Source of the DNA: Myxococcus xanthus
GTDB lineage: Bacteria > Myxococcota > Myxococcia > Myxococcales > Myxococcaceae
Length of the DNA stretch: 64,000 nucleotides
Direction of reading: 5' to 3'
Assembly (NCBI RefSeq): GCF_900106535.1
Contig: NZ_FNOH01000002.1
Coordinates: 186,001 to 250,000 of the forward strand
Under the pieces are notes generated by a model that was given only the letters and a program-made list of their open reading frames with translations, was not told where the DNA came from and did no database searches. Positions 19,444 through 26,689 of the stretch are shown here, piece after piece; within the stretch, counting starts at the first letter, position 1; each line of letters opens with the position of its first letter. The position numbers were made by a program, and so were the translations under genes.

Positions 19444-20555
19444 CAGCACGACTCCGACCTCGCGCAACCCAGGTACCAGTTGCCACGCGCCTCGTAGGTG
19501 CGCTGGTTGTTGTTGCGCCCCCAGTCCTGCCACTCGTTGCTGAAGTAGCCCTGGCGGCCTCCCTGCTGCTCGATTTCCTCCACGGCGCCGTCACCACTCT
19601 GGTCGGGCTTGATGGCGAGGCTGGGATTGCGAGGATCATCCCCAGGCGTCCTGTAGCTCTGGGATTCCAGCCTCAGGCTGTCATGGAGGAGACCCGAGTT
19701 GATGGCCTGGTTCACCAACCGCTCGGACGCGCTCGACATGTCGGTGAAGCCGCTGTTGTCCTCGTTCTGATAGAGCTGGGTGACGCGCTCGTGCATCCCT
19801 CGCCCACCCGCGGTGCCCGGCCGCACGTCCGCGTGCTCCGTGAGCGCCCAGGTGTCGGTGAGGATGGCAATCTGCTCCCAGGGGAGCAGATAGACGTTGT
19901 CGCCTCGGGCATGGCCCTCCGGGAGATTTTCGCCCGTTGCGTTTCTGTGGATGCCGTTGGCCCGCTCCTGCTTCTCCTTGGCCAGCTTCACCTCGGAGAA
20001 TTCCGGCAGGAACGACTCCGGCAAGAGATAGTTCTGGACGCCCAGACGCGCGGAACAACGGATGAGGCCACCCCGCCCGAAGGTATCCATGAAGGACTGG
20101 TGGAGTGAGACTCCGTACGCGCCCACGGCCTGTGCATCCAGGGTGCAGTACACCTGCCGTGCGCCAGGGTTGAGCCAGCACGCATGGGCGACAACGTCCG
20201 TGTGGTGGTCTTCTGAATCGGGATTGGCGCTGCACTCCGGACCCTTTCCTGGGCCGTAGCTGTCGATACCCGACTCGTGGTCGCAGTACATGTACCGCGA
20301 ATAGGCCTGTGCCATCTCGAAGCCGGAGAAGGCCTCCGTCGTCGTCCCCCCGTCCTCCGTCGCGACGCTCTCGGGCTCCTTCTCATAGTCCAGGACGGTG
20401 TAGTCCCAGGCCGTGGACAGGGAGGTCTCCTGCGAGTCCAACATGTGGCGCAGCAGGTCGAAGAGGAACAGCGAGTAGAGGAACACGGGGACGATGACGA
20501 GCATGCACACCGCCATCTCCACCGCCGCGGCACCTCGCCTGGATGCGCGCTTCAC
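19443..20555 (-). CDS. TadE/TadG-like pseudopilin
   Basis: A 370-residue protein with a TadE-like N-terminus: Arg-Arg-Gly then Ala-Ala-Ala-Val-Glu-Met-Ala-Val-Cys-Met-Leu. This has Gly at -1 and Glu at +5 relative to a prepilin peptidase site, then a hydrophobic helix to about residue 32. The remaining 340 residues form a polar external domain with several cysteines, probably disulfide-bonded outside the cytoplasm. It ends in Cys-Ala-Arg-Ser-Glu-Ser-Cys. It is much larger than a classical TadE. It sits in the middle of the operon with ATGA overlap to the upstream gene. Confidence 0.78.
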   Translation of the reverse strand: MKRASRRGAAAVEMAVCMLVIVPVFLYSLFLFDLLRHMLDSQETSLSTAWDYTVLDYEKEPESVATEDGGTTTEAFSGFEMAQAYSRYMYCDHESGIDSYGPGKGPECSANPDSEDHHTDVVAHACWLNPGARQVYCTLDAQAVGAYGVSLHQSFMDTFGRGGLIRCSARLGVQNYLLPESFLPEFSEVKLAKEKQERANGIHRNATGENLPEGHARGDNVYLLPWEQIAILTDTWALTEHADVRPGTAGGRGMHERVTQLYQNEDNSGFTDMSSASERLVNQAINSGLLHDSLRLESQSYRTPGDDPRNPSLAIKPDQSGDGAVEEIEQQGGRQGYFSNEWQDWGRNNNQRTYEARGNWYLGCARSESC

Positions 20556-22093
20556 AGGGACACCCCCGGGACCCGCGCCAGCCGGGATGCGTCCGTGTTG
20601 CCTGCCGCTTCCAGGACCTCCGCGGCCTCGTCGGATGAGATGGGGTGCAGCTTCGCGCGCCAGTAGGGACTGAAGAGGTTGGGCGCCTCACGCCAGCCAT
20701 TCGCACCGAAGCGGTGGTAGTAGACGAGCGCCTTGGAGAGCGCCACGCCATCCTGCGCCGCGAGCGTCAGCGTCGCTGTCCCCTGCGCGCCATGGTCCAG
20801 TTGAATCTGGGCCGACGCGTTCAACTCCCAGGGCGCCCGGCTCGGGTCGCCGACCCGGAGTCGCCGCGTCAGGTAGCTGTACACGCGCGGCTGCCCCCAA
20901 TCCCTGCCAGAGGAGGGGTTGGCTCGGAACTTCATGAAGCAGTTGCCCGACCGGGCGCAGCCCGACAATGCGTTGGCGTTGATGCCCTCGAAGTTGTGCG
21001 AGCCCGAGTGCGCGCCACCCGGGGTATGGTCACCGCCGTTGGCATCGCTCCAGACTTCCGCCTCGTAGTCGGTCGTCGACGTGAGCTGGTGCTCCCAGGT
21101 ATTCCGAATCGCCCCTTCCTCTCGCGCGGCGACCGTCGTCCCCTGATTACCGCCTTTCTTCCCGCCGTCGTTGACCTGGCCCTTGTCCTGAACCGACTTC
21201 GCCGTTCCCTCGTGAGAGGTCACCGTGTACGGCTTCTTCTGTGCGATGTCCCGAAGGTCCCGGATGACGTCGTCATGCAGGTACGGAGGCTTTGCAACCC
21301 CGCGCGCTGCGGTCTTTCGTGCCGCCGGCCAGCCAGAACGGGTGGCGTTGGAGATTTCCGTCATGACCCTGGCGAGCGCTTCGGGCGAAGCGTTCTCCAC
21401 GCTCCCCCGGCAGTTCATCCCATCCACCGCGCAGTTGAATTCATTCGCGTTGAGCCCCCCCACGGCCTGCGGTAGCGCACCAACGTCCGGCGCGGTGTAG
21501 TCCGCCAGGAGCGACAGGCCATGGCTGCGGCCATCCTGGATGGCCTGAAGCGTCTGGGAATGCGCCTCACGCTGGGAGGCATGCAGGTTGTCTACCATGA
21601 CGTCGAGCCCCCGGATCGCGGCGTTGAAGCTGGACTCCAGGGCACGGACCTTCTGGTCGTACTCACGGCCCGCGTTGGCGAACTCGGTCGCGATCTTCGT
21701 CGCTTCAATGGCGTGCAAGCAGTGCTCGTAGCACCCCTTGCAACCGCACATGATTTTCTCGCGCCTTGCGAACTCCTTGAAGTTCGCCTCCGAGGCCCGC
21801 ATCATCGAACCCGTCACGCTCGCCGCCACCATGTATGCGTGGATGCTGTTCATCGCGACGTAGGAAGCCGCGATGGCCCGGTTGCTGACTGCATAGTAAT
21901 TGAGCGACCGCGCCTCCAGGACCGCCATGGAGTACGCCAACGCGTCGCTGTGCTGCTGCAAACCCATCTTCTGGCGCAGCGCATGTGCGAGGTTGAAGCT
22001 CAGCGTCACCATCAGCGCGAGCACCAGGAAGGACAGCGCTCCCAGGACAATGGATTGCCCTCGCTGTGCGCGTCTCCTGGCCGAGGCGCTCAC
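20552..22093 (-). CDS. TadG-like pilus-assembly protein
   Basis: About 513 residues. The N-terminus is Arg-Arg-Ala-Gln-Arg-Gly then Gln-Ser-Ile-Val-Leu-Gly-Ala-Leu and a long hydrophobic helix. Unlike its operon neighbours it has Leu instead of Glu at +5, as is usual for TadG-like proteins that stay membrane-bound. A helical region of about 150 residues follows, containing a Cys-rich patch (Cys-Gly-Cys-Lys-Gly-Cys-Tyr-Glu-His-Cys). The rest is a large polar external domain. The start given is the GTG complementary to 22091-22093, which makes a 4-nt GTGA overlap with the upstream stop like its neighbours. An ATG at 22129 with GGGAG 6 nt upstream is a serious alternative. Confidence 0.75.
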   Translation of the reverse strand: MSASARRRAQRGQSIVLGALSFLVLALMVTLSFNLAHALRQKMGLQQHSDALAYSMAVLEARSLNYYAVSNRAIAASYVAMNSIHAYMVAASVTGSMMRASEANFKEFARREKIMCGCKGCYEHCLHAIEATKIATEFANAGREYDQKVRALESSFNAAIRGLDVMVDNLHASQREAHSQTLQAIQDGRSHGLSLLADYTAPDVGALPQAVGGLNANEFNCAVDGMNCRGSVENASPEALARVMTEISNATRSGWPAARKTAARGVAKPPYLHDDVIRDLRDIAQKKPYTVTSHEGTAKSVQDKGQVNDGGKKGGNQGTTVAAREEGAIRNTWEHQLTSTTDYEAEVWSDANGGDHTPGGAHSGSHNFEGINANALSGCARSGNCFMKFRANPSSGRDWGQPRVYSYLTRRLRVGDPSRAPWELNASAQIQLDHGAQGTATLTLAAQDGVALSKALVYYHRFGANGWREAPNLFSPYWRAKLHPISSDEAAEVLEAAGNTDASRLARVPGVSL

Positions 22094-22872
22094 GGCGCCT
22101 TGCCTTTGTAGGAGAATGGGAAGACGCATTCGTTGCTCCCTGGGAGGGCTGCCCGGTTGAGGAAGAAGTTGGACTGCATCCGCATGGTGTAGGTGGCGCG
22201 AATGGGGGTGATGTAGATTTTCTGCGCAGCCGCCTGCTCCAGGAGGGACTCCGTGCGGTCCGGTTTGTCGCCCTGATTCTTTGGATCGGTAGGCTTGCGA
22301 TACATTCGCAGTTCCTTCTGCAGCTCGCGGCCACGGGTGGATTCGTAGATGACCCAGTCCGCGAAGGGGATGATCATCCGGTAGTTGAACGTCACCTGGA
22401 CGCGCAGCTTGGTGCGGTGGCTCTCCTTCCAGCCCGTGGGCGCGGTGTTCCGGGGGTCATCGAAGTCCAGCTCCGGCCCACCTCCGCCGGCATCGCTCCG
22501 CGTGGGGCCGCAGACGGTGACCTGCGCGTGTTTCAGTGACGTACCGGGAATCTGGTTGCCCGACACGTCACGCCACTTGGCCTGGAACTCCGCCGCGCTT
22601 CCCACCGGGGGGATGTAAGCCCCCTTCTGCCCGGGAACGCTCAGCATCGGCATCAGCACCGCGAGCGCGGCCTTCTCCATCTCCTCGACCTTGGCGCTGT
22701 TCAGCGACCCAGCCCGCACAGCCTTGTAGGCGGCGTACTTGGTCAGCAGCCGCGCCTGGTGCATCAGCCCCAGCTGGAGGATGCCCAGGATGAGGAAGAC
22801 GAACAGGGGAAGGACAATGGCAGCTTCGACGGCCGCCTGGCCCGACTGATTCCTCTCACGAATGCTGCCCAT
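22090..22872 (-). CDS. TadE-like pseudopilin, first gene of operon
   Basis: A 260-residue protein with a textbook TadE N-terminus: Asn-Gln-Ser-Gly then Gln-Ala-Ala-Val-Glu-Ala-Ala-Ile-Val-Leu-Pro-Leu. This has Gly at -1 and Glu at +5, then a hydrophobic helix to about residue 36 and Leu-Thr-Lys-Tyr-Ala-Ala-Tyr-Lys-Ala-Val-Arg-Ala-Gly, the conserved TadE continuation. The C-terminal part is polar and longer than in typical TadE (about 150-200 residues). It starts the five-gene operon that runs to the Flp pilin; no Tad ATPase, TadB/C, secretin or prepilin peptidase is in the window, so the machinery must be elsewhere. Confidence 0.85.
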   Translation of the reverse strand: MGSIRERNQSGQAAVEAAIVLPLFVFLILGILQLGLMHQARLLTKYAAYKAVRAGSLNSAKVEEMEKAALAVLMPMLSVPGQKGAYIPPVGSAAEFQAKWRDVSGNQIPGTSLKHAQVTVCGPTRSDAGGGGPELDFDDPRNTAPTGWKESHRTKLRVQVTFNYRMIIPFADWVIYESTRGRELQKELRMYRKPTDPKNQGDKPDRTESLLEQAAAQKIYITPIRATYTMRMQSNFFLNRAALPGSNECVFPFSYKGKAP

Positions 22873-23048
22873 GGCGCCAAAGACTACCTAGCGCCCCCCG
22901 CAAAAAGGAAAACCCAGACCCCTCCCGGCCCGCAAATAATGGCATCCACTGTCAGACGCCAAACAGACGCCACCCACAGGGGCTGGAAATGGCCCCAAAC
23001 CCAACACCAGACAAACCCTATCAGGCAGGCAGCCAGGCAGGGGCTTGC

Positions 23049-24590
23049 CTAGCGCCGCCGGACAATCTCCTGGATGAGTTCGACGTAGCGGCGGTTCTTC
23101 GGGTTCAGCTTGAACGCCCTGCGAAACGCGTCTTCGGCCTGCCCCCACTGGCCTTCGCCCTGGGCCACTTCTCCCAGGAAGGCCCAGCCCTCCTCCAGCG
23201 TGGGCTCCTGGCGCAACACCTCCTGCAACTCCTGCTGCGCCAGCCGTCCGTGCGCCTCCGGCTTCATCAGATAGCGCGCGTAGGCCCGGTAGGCCTGGTA
23301 CAGCGGCTTCGGGTCGATGTCGCAGGCGTACTCGAAGTACTCGAAGGCCCCCGCGTGGTTCCGCGCGGCCAGCCGGAATTTCGCCTCTTCGAACTGCGTC
23401 GTCGCATCCAGCAAGTCCGTGCGGATGCGGAACTGTTCGGCCGTGGTGGGCCGCGTGCCCCGGTCCTTCTCCCGATGCGCCGCGCGCCGCTTGCGCCACA
23501 GCAGGTTCTGCTCCGCGTCCGACAGCGCGCCAAACGCCTTCGCATGGGCCGCCAGCAGCACCTCCGCCTTCTCGCGGAGCTCCGGCGTGTGGAAGCGCAG
23601 GGGCGCGTAGCGGTCCGCCAGGGCCAGGAAGGCCTTGCGCAGCGGCACCGGCTGCACGTCCTCGGGCACGTCCAACAGCGCGAAGGGGTCCTTGCTCCGG
23701 TGCGACATGAAGGCGCTCACCAGGGCATTGCGCGCCGCCTCGTCCTCGTCGGAGAACGGCGTCCCCTGCGGAGCTGGCGCCGCCACCGGAGGCGCCACCG
23801 GTTCGGGCGCGGGCGCGGCGGGCGCCGTCCCCTTCCCCGCGCTCAGCCGGGCCGCCTTCGCGTCCACGTCCTCCACGAAGCCCGCGACCTCCAGCAGGCA
23901 CAGCGCGTACAACCGCCGGAGCACCACCTCCGTGTCGAACCCGGTGCGCTCCATCAGCTCACCGAAGGTGGGGCGCAACCGGAGCGCCTGGAACAGCCGC
24001 GCGTCCTTCGACGACAGCTTCAGCCCCGCCTCCGTGCCCGGCATCTGCCCGAAGCGGCGCTCGTCCGTGAAGGTGAAGTGCGTGGCCACCGCGTCGAAGG
24101 GCATCACGTTGGCCACCCCCGTGAGGATGAGCTGGCCCGTGTTCGTCCGCACGCTGGCGTCCGGAGGCTCCACGTCGGCGATGAGCCGGTACTTCGCGTC
24201 CACCCAGCGGAAGCAGTCCAGCAGCTTGTGCGCCAGGTTCGCCTGCAATTGCTTGTACAAGTCGAAGGGACTGATGAGGCCCTTCTGCACCAGCAGGCCG
24301 CTGAGCGGCACCTCCGCGGAGATGCTCTCCGCCAGCGCCTTCTGGTAGTCCGTCTCCGACAGCTTGCCCTTCTCCACCAGGTACTTGCCCAGCGTCTCGT
24401 GGAGGAGGTTGGACTGGCACGCCACCGGCGCGCCGTCCTCGAAGACGATGCGCTTCTCCCGCTGGCGCACCTTCAATTCCAACGTGCAGGTGCGCTCCTC
24501 CGCCATCAGCGCGTGAAGCAGCAGGGGGAACGGCGTATCGGCCAGCACTCCCTCCCGCTGGCGGAGGACCTGCGACGGCGTGGGGAACAT
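23049..24590 (-). CDS. PATAN (DUF4388) protein with DnaJ-like and TPR regions
   Basis: A 513-residue soluble protein with three parts. Residues about 15-120 match a PATAN/DUF4388 domain (Thr-Cys-Thr-Leu-Glu-Leu-Lys, Ile-Val-Phe-Glu-Asp-Gly-Ala-Pro-Val, then a helical Gly-Lys-Tyr-Leu-Val-Glu-Lys-Gly-Lys-Leu repeat). A winged-helix-like segment around 190-235 precedes a Pro/Ala-rich linker (about 250-275). Residues about 295-370 look like a J-domain, starting Asp-Pro-Phe-Ala-Leu-Leu-Asp-Val-Pro, but where the His-Pro-Asp tripeptide should be there is Ala-Pro-Leu-Arg-Phe-His, so Hsp70 stimulation is doubtful. TPR-like repeats fill the C-terminus. PATAN proteins are common in myxobacterial signalling and motility. 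The ATG complementary to 24588-24590 lies 16 bp after the upstream gene stop. Confidence 0.82.
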   Translation of the reverse strand: MFPTPSQVLRQREGVLADTPFPLLLHALMAEERTCTLELKVRQREKRIVFEDGAPVACQSNLLHETLGKYLVEKGKLSETDYQKALAESISAEVPLSGLLVQKGLISPFDLYKQLQANLAHKLLDCFRWVDAKYRLIADVEPPDASVRTNTGQLILTGVANVMPFDAVATHFTFTDERRFGQMPGTEAGLKLSSKDARLFQALRLRPTFGELMERTGFDTEVVLRRLYALCLLEVAGFVEDVDAKAARLSAGKGTAPAAPAPEPVAPPVAAPAPQGTPFSDEDEAARNALVSAFMSHRSKDPFALLDVPEDVQPVPLRKAFLALADRYAPLRFHTPELREKAEVLLAAHAKAFGALSDAEQNLLWRKRRAAHREKDRGTRPTTAEQFRIRTDLLDATTQFEEAKFRLAARNHAGAFEYFEYACDIDPKPLYQAYRAYARYLMKPEAHGRLAQQELQEVLRQEPTLEEGWAFLGEVAQGEGQWGQAEDAFRRAFKLNPKNRRYVELIQEIVRRR

Positions 24591-24606
24591 GGGCGAGAGC
24601 CTAGCG

Positions 24607-25437
24607 CTACTCGCCCTGGTACTCCTCCATCCCCACCGCACTGGGTGGCTCGCCATACGCGCCATGGTCGTAGCGGCCGCCGTAGTCTCCCTCTGGGGTT
24701 ATTACGAACCGGGGCAACATGGACGCCAGCAGGCTCAGCACCAGGGCCACGGCCGCCGCGTACATCAACGGCCGGCTGGGCCGCGCGCGCCAGGCCCACT
24801 TGCGCTCCCGGCGCCGCTGGAACCGGGGCGCCACCACGTATTCGGACCAGGCCAGGTCGCGCATCCGCTTCGCGTCGTCGCCGCGGCCCGCCCGGCTCAG
24901 GGCCTTGGCGAGCAGGTAGCGGCCTTCCACCGTGCCGTGTCGCACCTTGCAGTAGCGCTCCAGCGCCTCCACCGCGCCCGGCACGTCGCCGCGCTTCAGC
25001 CGGAAACGGCCGCGCTCCAGGTCGATGGCGCCCAGCTTGTGGTCCGGGTCCAGCTTCGCCGCCTCGTCCAGCAGCAGCTCGCCGCGCTGCGCGTCCCCGG
25101 CGCCCAGGTAGGCCACGCCCAGCAGGTACAGCGTATCCACGTCCTCGTCGCCCGCCTCCAGGTTGGGCTTGAGGATGTCCACCGCCTCGGCGTAGCGGCG
25201 CTGCTCCACGCGGATGTCCGCCAGTTCGTGCCGCGCGCGCCGCTCATGCGGGTTGGTGAGGATGGTGCCCGCCAGTTGCCCCGCGCGCTGGAAGCGCTTG
25301 AGCAGCCGCACCGGGCTGGGCAGCACCTGCCACGTGAAGCGGTCCGCCACGAAGATGATGACGATGATGAGGCCCAGCGACAGCAGCGGGCTGCCCGTCA
25401 GCAGGGTGAGGAACAGCCACAATATCCACTTGCTCAT
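24607..25437 (-). CDS. TPR membrane protein
   Basis: A 276-residue protein with an N-terminal hydrophobic region of about 30 residues (one long or two short membrane segments), then four or five TPR units (about 60-190), such as Arg-Tyr-Ala-Glu-Ala-Val-Asp-Ile-Leu and Tyr-Leu-Leu-Gly-Val-Ala-Tyr-Leu-Gly-Ala-Gly. A second membrane helix lies at about 227-243, before a Tyr/Gly/Glu-rich tail. The TPR region between the helices is strongly basic at its end (Gln-Arg-Arg-Arg-Glu-Arg-Lys), which by the positive-inside rule suggests a cytoplasmic TPR domain. It probably acts as a protein-protein scaffold. It lies between hemW and the PATAN gene on the same strand with short gaps. Confidence 0.78.
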   Translation of the reverse strand: MSKWILWLFLTLLTGSPLLSLGLIIVIIFVADRFTWQVLPSPVRLLKRFQRAGQLAGTILTNPHERRARHELADIRVEQRRYAEAVDILKPNLEAGDEDVDTLYLLGVAYLGAGDAQRGELLLDEAAKLDPDHKLGAIDLERGRFRLKRGDVPGAVEALERYCKVRHGTVEGRYLLAKALSRAGRGDDAKRMRDLAWSEYVVAPRFQRRRERKWAWRARPSRPLMYAAAVALVLSLLASMLPRFVITPEGDYGGRYDHGAYGEPPSAVGMEEYQGE

Positions 25438-25470
25438 ACGCCTCTCGAAATCCGTTCCAGTGGACGCCGC

Positions 25471-26676
25471 CTAGAGCAGCCGCGCGCACACGGCGCTGTG
25501 GACGTCCGCGCCCTTCTCCGTCAATGCCAGCCGCCCGTCCCGCAGCGTCGCGAAGCCGTGCGCCACCAGCCGCGCGACTTCCGCCCGCCGGGGCTCCACC
25601 GGCTGTCCATATCGCTCGCAGACGGCCTCCCAGTCCACGCCCGACACCAGCCGCAGGCCCATGGCCAGGCGCTCCGCGAAGAGCTCCTCCGGGCCCAGCG
25701 GCTCGCGGCCTTCCTCTGGCAGCCGCCCCGCCTCCGCCTCCACGAGGTAGCGCTCCGCGCTGCGCAGGTTCACGTACCGGTGCGGCTGGGGCGACAGCAA
25801 CATGCCCGTGGCCCCCACGCCCAGCGCCAGGTACTCCCCGCCGGTCCAGTACAGCGCGTTGTGGCGCGAGCTGAACCCTGGCCGCGCGTGGTTGGACACC
25901 TCGTAGCGGTGCAGCCCCGCCGCCCCGTACACCTCGCGCACCACCCGCGCCATGTCGACCACGGTGTCGTCGGGCGGCAGCTCCAGCTCACCGCGCTTGA
26001 GCCGCTTCGACAGGGGCGTGTCCTCCGCCAGCACGTCGCGCTCCACCGTCAGCGCGTACGTGGACAGGTGCTCGGGGGCCAGCGCCACCGCCCGGCGCGC
26101 ATCCGCCTCCACCTGCGCCACCGTCTGCCCGTGCACGCCATAGATGAAGTCCATGGCCACCACCGGGAAGGCCGCGCTCCGGGCCGCGTCCACGGCCCCT
26201 TCCACCATGGCCGCGTCATGCGCGCGCCCCAACGCCTTGAGCGTCTCCGGCTGGAAGGACTGCACGCCCAGCGACAGCCGGTTCACCCCCGCCGCGCGGT
26301 AGCCCGCGAAGCGCTCCGCGTCCGCGCGCTCCGGATTGCCCTCCAGCGACACCTCCACGCCAGGCGCCACCCGCAGCCTCGCGGCGATGCCATCCAGCAC
26401 CTGGGCCACGTAGCGCGGGTGCCACAGGGACGGCGTCCCACCGCCCAGGAAGATGGAGTCGAGCACCTTCCCCGCGAGCGAGGGCTCGGCGGCCAGCCGG
26501 GTGTCCAGCTCCGCCAGCACCGCGCGGGCGTAGCGCTCCTCCGGCACCTGCCGCGCCACCGCCACCGCGAAGTCGCAGTACGGGCACTTCGCGAGGCAGT
26601 ACGGGAAATGCAGGTACAGCCCGAAGCGGGCCGCCGGCATTCCCGTGAGGGCATCCACTGGCGCGTCGAAAGGCAT
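25471..26676 (-). CDS. hemW: HemW, heme chaperone-type radical SAM protein
   Basis: A 401-residue member of the HemN-like radical SAM family. The 4Fe-4S site is Tyr-Cys-Leu-Ala-Lys-Cys-Pro-Tyr-Cys (Cys27, Cys31, Cys34), followed by Asp-Phe. Gly-Gly-Gly-Thr-Pro-Ser lies near 78-83. The motif His-Asn-Ala-Leu-Tyr-Trp (about 275) matches HNxxYW, the heme-binding signature of HemW as opposed to HemN oxidase. A short winged-helix HemN-type C-terminal domain follows. HemW inserts heme into respiratory proteins; it is often misnamed coproporphyrinogen III oxidase. A start at the later Met (complementary to about 26640) is possible, but the longer frame is also typical. Confidence 0.93.
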   Translation of the reverse strand: MPFDAPVDALTGMPAARFGLYLHFPYCLAKCPYCDFAVAVARQVPEERYARAVLAELDTRLAAEPSLAGKVLDSIFLGGGTPSLWHPRYVAQVLDGIAARLRVAPGVEVSLEGNPERADAERFAGYRAAGVNRLSLGVQSFQPETLKALGRAHDAAMVEGAVDAARSAAFPVVAMDFIYGVHGQTVAQVEADARRAVALAPEHLSTYALTVERDVLAEDTPLSKRLKRGELELPPDDTVVDMARVVREVYGAAGLHRYEVSNHARPGFSSRHNALYWTGGEYLALGVGATGMLLSPQPHRYVNLRSAERYLVEAEAGRLPEEGREPLGPEELFAERLAMGLRLVSGVDWEAVCERYGQPVEPRRAEVARLVAHGFATLRDGRLALTEKGADVHSAVCARLL

Positions 26677-26689
26677 GAAGGAAAAACCT

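Noticed and set aside
22873..23048. A sigma-54 (-24/-12) promoter before the TadE/G operon
   Set aside because: TGGATGCCATTATTTGC on the minus strand looks similar at first, but GG and GC are 12 nt apart rather than 10, and the CAC part is absent.
25471..26676. Calling the radical SAM protein coproporphyrinogen III oxidase (HemN)
   Set aside because: The HNxxYW motif and the CxxxCxxC arrangement without the HemN-specific extra N-terminal segment fit HemW.
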